Assembly (NCBI RefSeq): GCF_011927835.1
Contig: NZ_JAATJH010000002.1
Coordinates: forward strand, 1,009,915-1,073,914
Direction of reading: 5' to 3'
DNA from: Neolewinella antarctica
GTDB taxonomy: Bacteria > Bacteroidota > Bacteroidia > Chitinophagales > Saprospiraceae
Length of the DNA: 64,000 nucleotides
Shown piece after piece: positions 42,501-49,020 of the stretch. The translations under genes and the position numbers were made by a program. Positions within the stretch are counted from its first letter, which is position 1. Each line of letters opens with the position of its first letter. The notes under the pieces were generated by a model that made no database searches, had not been told where the DNA came from, and worked only from the letters and a program-made list of their open reading frames with translations.

Positions 42501-42978
42501 GGGTTTCTTCCTCTTCGTCGAAATCCACCACGACGACCCGGAGGAAATCGTGGGTATATTTCACCTGTGGGCGTGGGTAGTTGAAAGGGTAGGGCGTATC
42601 CAAATAGCCCACCCATTCCATTGGTACTTCGCCACCGAATAGCGCCCGGGTCAGCTCGATGCCGAGGCGAAAGCCGGTAAAGATGTGTTTGCCCATTTCT
42701 TGGGGCGCGAGCGTGTCGACCTTGCGCGTCCGGTATTTGCGCTCCTGAAAGATGTGGCGACCGCTGATGCCGAATTTGTGCGCGGCGTAGGAAATACGGG
42801 CGTAGGTGGTGGAAAAATTAAAATTATCTTCTTTCGTCGCCTGCTCGAATTGGTCGAGGTGAAGGAGCTTCAGCGCCCGGGCACGGTCGGCGGGGGAAAA
42901 GGCGGCGTTGTCGCGGATATTGAGCAGCCGGCGGTAATAATGCTTGCGCAGCGCGTCGTTTTTCGGGGTGTCGGTCAT
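39595..42978 (-). CDS. Dna2-like nuclease-helicase (PD-(D/E)XK + SF1 helicase)
   Basis: A 1127-residue protein. The N-terminal half has a PD-(D/E)XK-type core around 345-400: GRLDVLQSADQ, then TTIVELKTSKPW, and a Gln-containing helix NYIQTLLYDLM. The C-terminal half is an SF1 helicase of the Upf1/Dna2 type: Walker A LLWGPPGTGKT at about 712-722, motif II IIVDEASQ near 836, GDHKQLPAV, motif V VERYQGGAKRIVLIS and motif VI NVAITRARE. The four Cys of an iron-sulfur Dna2 nuclease are not evident. Probably acts in DNA end processing; it could also be a defence protein, but no partner genes support that. ATG at 42978. Confidence 0.85.
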   Translation of the reverse strand: MTDTPKNDALRKHYYRRLLNIRDNAAFSPADRARALKLLHLDQFEQATKEDNFNFSTTYARISYAAHKFGISGRHIFQERKYRTRKVDTLAPQEMGKHIFTGFRLGIELTRALFGGEVPMEWVGYLDTPYPFNYPRPQVKYTHDFLRVVVVDFDEEEETLTVKEEARPERTYTIPFGAEEVVNKMVAEAIAIVRKISGVPTVLNLINAQLRDGGQLFPEQIVVSPDFLVDVTAVAESFDGQSSFQPWTSLAKRFVPYEQKLPLMRGNLVNYFLDKLVENPDVTFKDLIGTIFQEQPLGLCLYEDNDIRKLLTDLKHHYLSVRKFVTESLDGINVQRENILLEPSFLSPTYGVQGRLDVLQSADQPGGQTTIVELKTSKPWKQNKHKINQTNYIQTLLYDLMVNRALGKGANVRSYILYSLDYDNGLKYAPPEKFQKLEAIAARNKLIGVELLIAKLGMDPEEDLAYATTKLIGKLAPGFFPNLSGFSVKDHALVLEVTAALTDLEKRYFGAYLGFIAREQQISKTGEQGSEAVNGLASLWLDGRDEKMERFELLDGLRFEVYDPSSSTLTLTRPAEDDRLVKFRKGDLIALYTTEGQEARREDTVRSQVHKGSVLSVTARTVELRLRSQQLNDRSYRGDGYWSIEKDILDSSFRNHYRGLFTWATAGEDLKKMWMGLIPPVQKEPLPDPIAETLTDEQNKILQKIIPAEDYFLLWGPPGTGKTSQMLHHLVKHLLDNTSESILLVAYTNRAVDEICESIERIIGPDGKSFTNYIRIGSSLGAGEAFRDRLLSARSAGITRRSELRGMIESTRIFVSTVASVGGKSDLFQLKNFDRIIVDEASQILEPLLCGLLPRAKKALLIGDHKQLPAVVQQAAYGTVVRDGKLRDTGLTSLGNSLFERLYLTAKKNDWHWAYDQLSHQGRMHEDIMAFPAAHFYQGGLSILPDSIPHSTTQRLPLNLSSLSTILSKKLTEKRFLYLPSKRDGDNPDPKVNGHEARMMVELIQTFEALYAATDRPVLPDDIGIITPYRAQIAHIRRELEQAGLNADHYQVDTVERYQGGAKRIVLISLCTNDDRQITTLSQLSEEGVDRKLNVAITRAREHLVVVGCEEVLRQSLVYRALLDHLV

Positions 42979-43030
42979 CGGGGCTTAAGGTAGGCACTGT
43001 CGGTCTTATCTCGGTTCTCTCCGGATAAAC

Positions 43031-43084
43031 CTCGCACCCGCGACGCGGTAGTTAGTCCCGCACTTAGTCGGGGCGGCCGCGCCC
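43031..43084 (+). repeat. long palindromic element, copy B
   Basis: CTCGCACCCGCGACGCG, then GTAGTTAGTCCCG, CACTTAG, TCGGGGCG, GCCGCGCCC. Same layout as copy C. A short inverted copy follows at 43120-43138. Confidence 0.75.
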
Positions 43085-43119
43085 TGATTTGTGTAGCAAT
43101 AATGGCTTGAATAGTGAGC

Positions 43120-43138
43120 GGCGCGGTCGCGGGTGCAA
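43120..43138 (-). repeat. short palindromic element
   Basis: GGCGCGGTCGCGGGTGCAA: reverse complement of the 20-nt element with one change, facing copy B 35 nt away. Confidence 0.7.
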
Positions 43139-43192
43139 GGGAAGTTACGGGAAGCAGCCGGGTGGGCCAACCGGAATGAGTTAACCACGGAT

Positions 43193-43360
43193 TTAGAGCA
43201 TGTTGGGACTTTGGGTTCCTGGCCGGTTTTGAGACAGTTTTGTGATGGTTAAGGCAGCAAAACCGGAGTTTAGCCATAGCTAAATGAGGATTTTGCTAAC
43301 GAAGACCACCGCAAAAGTGGCCAAAACAAGGCCGGAAGCTAAAGTCCCGACATGCTCTTA
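43193..43360. mobile_element. 162-bp fold-back MITE with TTA target duplications
   Basis: The terminal inverted repeats begin GAGCATGTTGGGACTTT (43196) and, at the other end, end with AAAGTCCCGACATGCTC (43357). Pairing continues imperfectly through GGTTTTG/CAAAAC... blocks to a central TTTAGCCATAGCTAAA, so the whole unit can fold into one long hairpin. TTA flanks it on both sides (43193-43195, 43358-43360). No ORF inside. A 3-bp TNA-type target is known for IS5/IS1031-group transposases, so a non-autonomous relative is plausible; no transposase is in the window. Confidence 0.75.
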
Positions 43361-43437
43361 GACAAAATCGACCCCAAAAATAACTGACCGGCCACCCCGC
43401 CCGTTATACCTTGCAACCCACCACACCGAAGTACCGA

Positions 43438-44307
43438 ATGAAAAGAATCATGATCTGCGGCGGCGGCGGCCAACTCGGCCAGAAGCTGATCGGCGCCGCC
43501 CGCGCCCACAACGACGGCGATTTGCGCATTTTTGCCTACAACCGCTCCACCCTCGACATCACCAAACCCGCCGACCTGCGCGCCGCCTTCGACGAAGCCC
43601 GGCCCGACGTTTGCTTCAACGCCGCCGCCTACACGGCCGTCGACCGCGCCGAAGCCGAGCCCGATAAATGCCGGCAAGTCAACGTTGACGGAGCCGCCCG
43701 CCTGGCCGCCGCCTGCCACGAACGAGGAATTGCTTTCGTGCACTTCAGCACGGATTACGTCTACGACGACGGCTACAACCGCCCGCTGCACGAAGACGAC
43801 CGTACCCTCGGGACCAGCGTCTACGCCCGCACGAAACTCGAAGGGGAGAATGAAGTCATGAAGCAGCACCCCGGTGCTTACGTCATCCGTACCAGTTGGG
43901 TGTACGCTGAATACGGCCATAACTTCGTGCGCACAATGCTGCGCCTCGGCCGGGAGCGGGATTCTCTGAGCATCGTCGCCGACCAAATTGGTAGCCCCAC
44001 TTACGCCGCCGACCTGGCCGCCGCCGCCCTGCAACTCGCCGCCGCGCAAGCGGAACCGGGCATCTATAATTTCGCCAACGCCGGCGTTGCCTCGTGGTAC
44101 GACCTGGCCCACGCCGTTTTCGACATCTGCGACGTACAGTGCGAGCTTAAACCCATCCGGACCGAGCAGTACCCGACCCCGGCAAAACGCCCCAGCTATT
44201 CCGTGCTCGACACGCGTAAAATCGCCGCGGTCATCGGCCAACCCCGCAACTGGCGTGATGCGCTAAAGGACAGCATCGAACGTCTGGCCGCCATCGAAGT
44301 CGTTTAG
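43438..44307 (+). CDS. rfbD: dTDP-4-dehydrorhamnose reductase
   Basis: A 289-residue extended SDR that makes dTDP-L-rhamnose for surface polysaccharides. NAD(P)-binding GGGGQLGQKL at the N-terminus, NAAAYTAVDRAE and HFSTDYVYDD (typical of RfbD), active-site YARTKLEGE (YxxxK), then TSWVYAEYG and a substrate-binding end. ATG at 43438; the frame opens 9 codons earlier. TATACCTTG upstream resembles a -7 box. No other rfb gene is adjacent. The neighbour on the other side is convergent. Confidence 0.93.
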   Translation: MKRIMICGGGGQLGQKLIGAARAHNDGDLRIFAYNRSTLDITKPADLRAAFDEARPDVCFNAAAYTAVDRAEAEPDKCRQVNVDGAARLAAACHERGIAFVHFSTDYVYDDGYNRPLHEDDRTLGTSVYARTKLEGENEVMKQHPGAYVIRTSWVYAEYGHNFVRTMLRLGRERDSLSIVADQIGSPTYAADLAAAALQLAAAQAEPGIYNFANAGVASWYDLAHAVFDICDVQCELKPIRTEQYPTPAKRPSYSVLDTRKIAAVIGQPRNWRDALKDSIERLAAIEVV

Positions 44308-44311
44308 AACG

Positions 44312-46531
44312 CTACAGAATAACCACTTTGCCCAGTATTTTTCCTCCCGCTACCCGCACGAAATAGACGCCCGGTTGTAATCCTTGCGTGGGTAGCCTTC
44401 GGAAAGCGCCCGCGGTCCGTACTTGGCGCACCGCGCGACCCGTCAAGTCACTCAGCACCAGCGTCCGCGCCCCGAAATCCTCGGGTATTTCGATGATTAC
44501 GTCCTCACCAACGGCGACGGGATTAGGAAATACGCGCACATTTTGTGTCCGCTCGGGGTCACTAATTGAAGTGAGGTCACCCGCGAAAAGGTCGAAAGAC
44601 TTCTCTACGGCGTCCGCCCCCACCACGATGCCGATTCGCCGCCCCGGAATGTCGTCCACCGGTGGATGGATGCCGCCCCAGATGCGACTCAGGGAAGTCT
44701 GGTCGGACGCATCACGGTAAGTCGCCCACTGCAAAACGACGTCCACGCTCGGCCCCTTCTCGAACACCAGAAACTCATCTTTTTTCGCTACGAACTCCCC
44801 CACGCCACCGGGGAAAAAGGGGGAGCCCGTCACTTTCTCCAGCACGTAGGCCGCCGCCGAACTGTAGGTGCTGTGCCCGGAAATATAACCGGCAAAATTA
44901 GGCGTCACGAAAGTGGGCCGTTGGTAAGGAAACCAGTAGGCGGGGTTGATCCAGCCGACACCGGCGACGTCCGTCAGCGGGTCGATGATCGAGTCCGGAC
45001 CGATCCATCCCCAAGCTTGCGTTTGCGCCAGTGTCCGGAGGTTCTGTAGTTCACCCGGCGCATCGAGTGGCTCGATGTAACCTGGGTCCAGTTCGAGACC
45101 AAAAATGTTGGGGTTGTCACCGTTGGGGTTGGTTGACTGCCCGTTCTTGCCCATCCAGCGGATCGCGGAAATGGGTCGGATGTAGTCGTAGGCACCCTTG
45201 ATCGACCAGGCGGATATGGCCGCGTCGTGCAGTGCGCCACCGAGGGCGAGGTAAGCTTTTACGTCGTATTCGAGCGGGCTGAGTTCCGGGCCGGTGCCGG
45301 CAAGTTTGCGTTCGAAAAGCGGGTGGTCCATGACGCCGTTGAAGATGTCGAACCAGTGGCCGGGGGGCGTTTCGCTGGCGGGGCCGTCGGCCCAGAATTC
45401 GGCCAGGACGCGGGCGTAATCGCCGCGGGGCACGATGTTGGGTGGGTAAGCTTCGCCGGTGACGGGGTTGAGTGCGTGCCCGTTCGAGCCGGCCGTGCCG
45501 CCTTCCTTCAGGTAAAAATCACGGTATTCGGCCAAGGTGGTTGGGTAGGGCGCGGTGAGGTTGCCGCTGGCACCGGGGGAGATGTCCCACTCCACGCCGT
45601 CGCTGGGGTCGAGGTGACCGGACCACTTGAGGACGGTCTCGAAGTTCCAGCGGTATTCGGCCAGGCCGGCGGTGTCCGTCCGGGTAAACACGGGGGGCGG
45701 GCCGGGGTCGTGGTAAACGAAGCTGTTGCCGAATTGAAAGTCGGCGTCGGCCATGCTGCGGTCCGCCGCGTCCATCGCGAAGGGCGTTACGCGGCCCCAT
45801 TCGGCGCCGAGGAAGGGGAGGGGCGCGCCGTCGCCCACGGGGTTGCCCGACTGGTCGATTACAACCCCCGGAAACTGCAGGGACTGCCACCGAACGGGGT
45901 CGCGCAGTTGGAAGATGGAGAAGACGTTATTGAAATCGAGGGCGGGGTTGACGGGGTCGGCGTACTCGCTGTTCGCGAAATCCATGGCTTCGTTCGAGCC
46001 GTCGGTCATGCCGTAGCGGATAATCTGGCTGGCAACGTAGTTACCCAGCGCGGCGGGGTCGCCACTTTTGTAGTCGAGGCTGACGTTGGCCCCGTCGTAG
46101 CCCAGCTCCGTCAGTAGTACGTTCAGTCTTCCCGTCGTGCCCACCGCGCCGGGGGAGTTTTGGTAGCGGTGAATTAACAGGCGGTAAGCGGCGAAGCTGA
46201 CGGCTTCCCGGGCGGCGGCCTCCGGGTCGGGGTAGTCGGGAACGAGCCAGTGATCGATTGGCACCTGCACATTGTCGAGGAGGGCCGGCGTGCCGCTTTT
46301 ATTGACCAGCGCCCAGCAGTCGTACGTGGCGGCGGAAACGTGGTAGAGGTTGCGGGCGTGGACGACGGGGCGGGCAAAGTCGTTGCGGATGGCCTCGAGG
46401 AGTTGCTCATTCCACTGGCGGGCTACGGAATGTTCGGTTGTTTGCGCCCCGATAGCTATCGGGGCTGTCGCCAAGTAGAAAAGCAACAGAGCAAAGGTGA
46501 TTAGCAAAGGGCGTTGACGGGCGGCGGGCAT
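44312..46531 (-). CDS. vanadium-haloperoxidase-like secreted protein with T9SS sorting domain
   Basis: A 739-residue protein with a signal peptide (PLLITFALLLFYLATAPIAI before GAQTT). The PAP2/vanadium-haloperoxidase site is complete: K-x6-RP in IKGAYDYIRP, SGH in YISGHSTYSSAA, SR-x5-H in SRIWGGIH. The C-terminal about 80 residues form a type IX secretion type A sorting domain (VFPNPV... LVLSDLTGRAV ... GVYFVRV), so the protein is exported and surface-attached or released. The enzyme may be a haloperoxidase or acid phosphatase. Palindromic elements lie in frame in the signal peptide (46441-46472) and a 24-nt block in the sorting domain. ATG at 46531. Confidence 0.88.
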   Translation of the reverse strand: MPAARQRPLLITFALLLFYLATAPIAIGAQTTEHSVARQWNEQLLEAIRNDFARPVVHARNLYHVSAATYDCWALVNKSGTPALLDNVQVPIDHWLVPDYPDPEAAAREAVSFAAYRLLIHRYQNSPGAVGTTGRLNVLLTELGYDGANVSLDYKSGDPAALGNYVASQIIRYGMTDGSNEAMDFANSEYADPVNPALDFNNVFSIFQLRDPVRWQSLQFPGVVIDQSGNPVGDGAPLPFLGAEWGRVTPFAMDAADRSMADADFQFGNSFVYHDPGPPPVFTRTDTAGLAEYRWNFETVLKWSGHLDPSDGVEWDISPGASGNLTAPYPTTLAEYRDFYLKEGGTAGSNGHALNPVTGEAYPPNIVPRGDYARVLAEFWADGPASETPPGHWFDIFNGVMDHPLFERKLAGTGPELSPLEYDVKAYLALGGALHDAAISAWSIKGAYDYIRPISAIRWMGKNGQSTNPNGDNPNIFGLELDPGYIEPLDAPGELQNLRTLAQTQAWGWIGPDSIIDPLTDVAGVGWINPAYWFPYQRPTFVTPNFAGYISGHSTYSSAAAYVLEKVTGSPFFPGGVGEFVAKKDEFLVFEKGPSVDVVLQWATYRDASDQTSLSRIWGGIHPPVDDIPGRRIGIVVGADAVEKSFDLFAGDLTSISDPERTQNVRVFPNPVAVGEDVIIEIPEDFGARTLVLSDLTGRAVRQVRTAGAFRRLPTQGLQPGVYFVRVAGGKILGKVVIL
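46441..46472. repeat. palindromic element with GATAGCTATC core, in a signal-peptide region
   Basis: TTTGCGC, then CCCGATAGCTATCGGGG, then CTGTCGCC. Same ends as the short element with a perfect inner palindrome. It encodes the last residues of the haloperoxidase signal peptide (ATAPIAIGAQ). Confidence 0.65.
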
Positions 46532-46673
46532 GGGTGTAGGTTCGGTGTTAGGGGCGTTTGCGAAGATACGGGGGCTGGTTGGTGAAGGGTAGCGGGTGGA
46601 TGTCAAACATTGGTTAAAGCTGACTTCTCCGGGCAAGTCGTAATTTCGCCCCGCCAAATCCGATCCAATTTCT

Positions 46674-48347
46674 TTGCTCCATCCCCTCCCCCCGGCACCG
46701 GCCCCGCATTTAGTTGGCGCGCCCGCCCGTTTCACGTACCCGTTCCACTACGAGCCCCATCCGCTCGCCATCGCCGCCGTGCAGGATTTACAAACTCACC
46801 TGACATCCCAAACGGAATGGACTTACGATTTCGGACTAGATGATCCGAACCTACCCGGGAGCCAGGGCAAAATGTTCGGGGTGCTCGTAGTGGAAAAAGG
46901 TGGTGGGCAGTTTGCCTATTTAGCCGCCTACTCGGGTAAACTAGCGGAATCGAACCACCTCCCCGGTTTCGTACCACCCGTATTCGATATTCTGGAGGAG
47001 GACGGTTTTTACAAAGCCGGCGAACGCGAAACCAATGGCTTCACGGAGCGAATTGAAGCATTGGAAAATGCCCCCCGCCTCCCCGCTCTCTTACAGGAAA
47101 AAGCGCAAGCCGCTGACCGGGCACAAGCGGAAATCGCCGCCGAGAAACAAAACCGCAAAGTCAGCAAAAAACACCGCGACGCCCGCCGGGAAGCCGCCCG
47201 TGATCTAACGGCCGAAGAATTTACCGCCCTCGAAAAACAACTCGCCGAAGAAAGTGTAGCTGGTGCCTTCGCGCTGCGCGACCTCTCCCGCTCCTGGAAG
47301 AACCGCCTGACTAACCTGGACGCGGAAATCGCAACGCTGCAACAAGCAATAACTGACCTCAAAGTGGCCCGCAAGCACCACTCCAATCAACTCCAAGCGC
47401 GTATTTTTCAGCAGTACCGCTTCCTCGACGCGAACGGGGAGACGCGTGACCTACTGGATATTTTTTCGCAAACGATCTTCAACATCCCGCCCGCCGGTGC
47501 CGGGGAGTGCGCCGCGCCGAAGCTGCTTCAGTACGCTTATTTGCACGACCTAAGACCGGTCGTGATGGCGGAGTTCTGGTGGGGCCAGTCGCCAAAGTCC
47601 GAAATCCGCAAGCACGGCCGCTACTACCCGGCTTGCCGGGGAAAATGCCTGCCTATCCTAACGCACATGCTCCGGGGCTTAGCGGTGGATCCGAACCCGA
47701 TGGAAGAAAACCCGGCGGCGGGAAAGGTGCTACCGGTAGTTTATGAGGACGATGACTTACTGATCGTGAATAAACCCGCCGGGTTTCTGTCCGTCCCCGG
47801 GAGGCTAATCGAAGATTCCGTCCAGGCCCGCATGGAAGCACGGTTCCCCGAAGCACGCAACCACCTGATCGTCCACCGGCTCGACATGAGCACGAGCGGC
47901 TTGTTGCTCCTGACGAAGCGTAAAGAAATACACAAACGACTCCAGCAGCAGTTTTTCAAGCGCTCCATCAAGAAACGTTACGTGGCCCTGGTGGAGGGTA
48001 TGGTCGCGGGAGAATCCGGCACGATCGACCTGCCACTGATCGGTAACCTGGAGGATCGCCCCCGCCAGATGGTGGACCACGAAAATGGGAAAACGGCCCG
48101 TACGCAGTGGCAAGTGGTCGAGCGGTTACCCAACGAGCGCACCCGCGTCTATCTCTGGCCCGTAACCGGCCGCACGCACCAACTCCGCGTTCACTGCGCC
48201 CATCCGCTCGGCCTGAATTGCTCCATCGTGGGCGACGACCTCTACGGCATCCCCGACGGGCGTCTCCACCTTCACGCGGAAGAAATTTCTTTCGTGCACC
48301 CGGGGACGGATCAGCCACTCCTGTTCAGCGTGCCGGCAGAATTCTGA
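46674..48347 (+). CDS. RluA family pseudouridine synthase with N-terminal extension
   Basis: A 557-residue protein. The C-terminal about 210 residues are the RluA catalytic domain: VYEDDDLLIVNKPAGFLSVPG, active-site HRLDMSTSGLLLLTK, KRYVALVEG and PVTGRTHQLRVH. The first 340 residues hold an alpha/beta portion and a charged coiled coil at about 130-245 (KAQAADRAQAEIAAEKQNRK), then PAGAGECAAPKLLQYA. E. coli RluA is about 220 residues; this long form is known in some Bacteroidota and Vibrio and its targets (rRNA/tRNA uridines) are unassigned. Start is TTG at 46674. Confidence 0.88.
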   Translation: MLHPLPPAPAPHLVGAPARFTYPFHYEPHPLAIAAVQDLQTHLTSQTEWTYDFGLDDPNLPGSQGKMFGVLVVEKGGGQFAYLAAYSGKLAESNHLPGFVPPVFDILEEDGFYKAGERETNGFTERIEALENAPRLPALLQEKAQAADRAQAEIAAEKQNRKVSKKHRDARREAARDLTAEEFTALEKQLAEESVAGAFALRDLSRSWKNRLTNLDAEIATLQQAITDLKVARKHHSNQLQARIFQQYRFLDANGETRDLLDIFSQTIFNIPPAGAGECAAPKLLQYAYLHDLRPVVMAEFWWGQSPKSEIRKHGRYYPACRGKCLPILTHMLRGLAVDPNPMEENPAAGKVLPVVYEDDDLLIVNKPAGFLSVPGRLIEDSVQARMEARFPEARNHLIVHRLDMSTSGLLLLTKRKEIHKRLQQQFFKRSIKKRYVALVEGMVAGESGTIDLPLIGNLEDRPRQMVDHENGKTARTQWQVVERLPNERTRVYLWPVTGRTHQLRVHCAHPLGLNCSIVGDDLYGIPDGRLHLHAEEISFVHPGTDQPLLFSVPAEF

Positions 48348-48394
48348 CTTCGCTTACGATTAGCTTGGTTGAGAGCGAACCGTACTCTTGGCTA

Positions 48395-48422
48395 GCACCA
48401 AAGACCAAAGACCAAAGACCAA
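48395..48422 (+). repeat. heptad array, AGACCAA type, upstream of maf
   Basis: AGACCAA three times, preceded by GCACCAA, ending 4 nt before the maf ATG. It also keeps the frame open upstream. Confidence 0.8.
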
Positions 48423-48426
48423 AATC

Positions 48427-48993
48427 ATGCCCAAGAAAATAATCCTAGCCTCCAAATCCCCCCGCCGCTCCCAACTCCTCACGCAGGCCGGTATTCCTTT
48501 CGAAGTACGCACGGCCGATACCGAAGAAATCTACCCGGAAGATCTGGACGTACTTAAAGTAGCGCCTTACCTCGCCAAACTAAAGGCGGACGGCGCCAAA
48601 CACTTGTTGAAGTCCGATGAGGAAGTGTTACTCACCGCGGATAGCGTGGTCATCCTCGCAGGCAAAATCTACGGTAAACCAGTCGACCGCGCCGAGGCCA
48701 TTGCAACCCTCGGTTTACTCTCCGGCAACCGCCACACTGTCGTGACCGGTTGCTGTCTGCTGGACGGAGAAAAGCACGAAGTCTTTGCCGGCGTCGCCGA
48801 AGTCTACCTCAACGAAATGACGACGCGGGAAATAGAAAAATACGTAGACGCCTACCAACCCTACGACAAAGCGGGTTCCTACGCCATTCAGGAGTGGGTC
48901 GGATTGGCGAAGATTAACCGGATCGAGGGGACTTACCCGACGATCATGGGCTTGCCAGTGGATTTGGTTTATTCCCACTGGATGGAGTGGTAG
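48427..48993 (+). CDS. maf: Maf-like nucleoside triphosphate pyrophosphatase
   Basis: About 188 residues starting MPKKIILASKSPRRSQLL, the Maf signature loop S-x-S-P-R-R. Also visible are TADSVVILAGKIYGKP and KAGSYAIQEWVG. Maf enzymes hydrolyse modified or canonical NTPs/dTTP and are linked to septum control. The ATG at 48427 follows an AGACCAA heptad array; 13 further in-frame codons upstream come from the array and are not part of the protein. TACTCTTG upstream is a partial -7 match. Confidence 0.94.
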   Translation: MPKKIILASKSPRRSQLLTQAGIPFEVRTADTEEIYPEDLDVLKVAPYLAKLKADGAKHLLKSDEEVLLTADSVVILAGKIYGKPVDRAEAIATLGLLSGNRHTVVTGCCLLDGEKHEVFAGVAEVYLNEMTTREIEKYVDAYQPYDKAGSYAIQEWVGLAKINRIEGTYPTIMGLPVDLVYSHWMEW

Positions 48994-49020
48994 CGGTGTT
49001 GAGCTTGGGCAAATCGTTCT

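Noticed and set aside
39595-42978. Calling the nuclease-helicase a defence system
   Set aside because: It lacks partner genes, and neighbours are housekeeping genes; repair role is as likely.
42975-43277. 100-codon minus-strand frame over palindromic elements
   Set aside because: It overlaps repeats and the MITE edge and has non-coding codon use.
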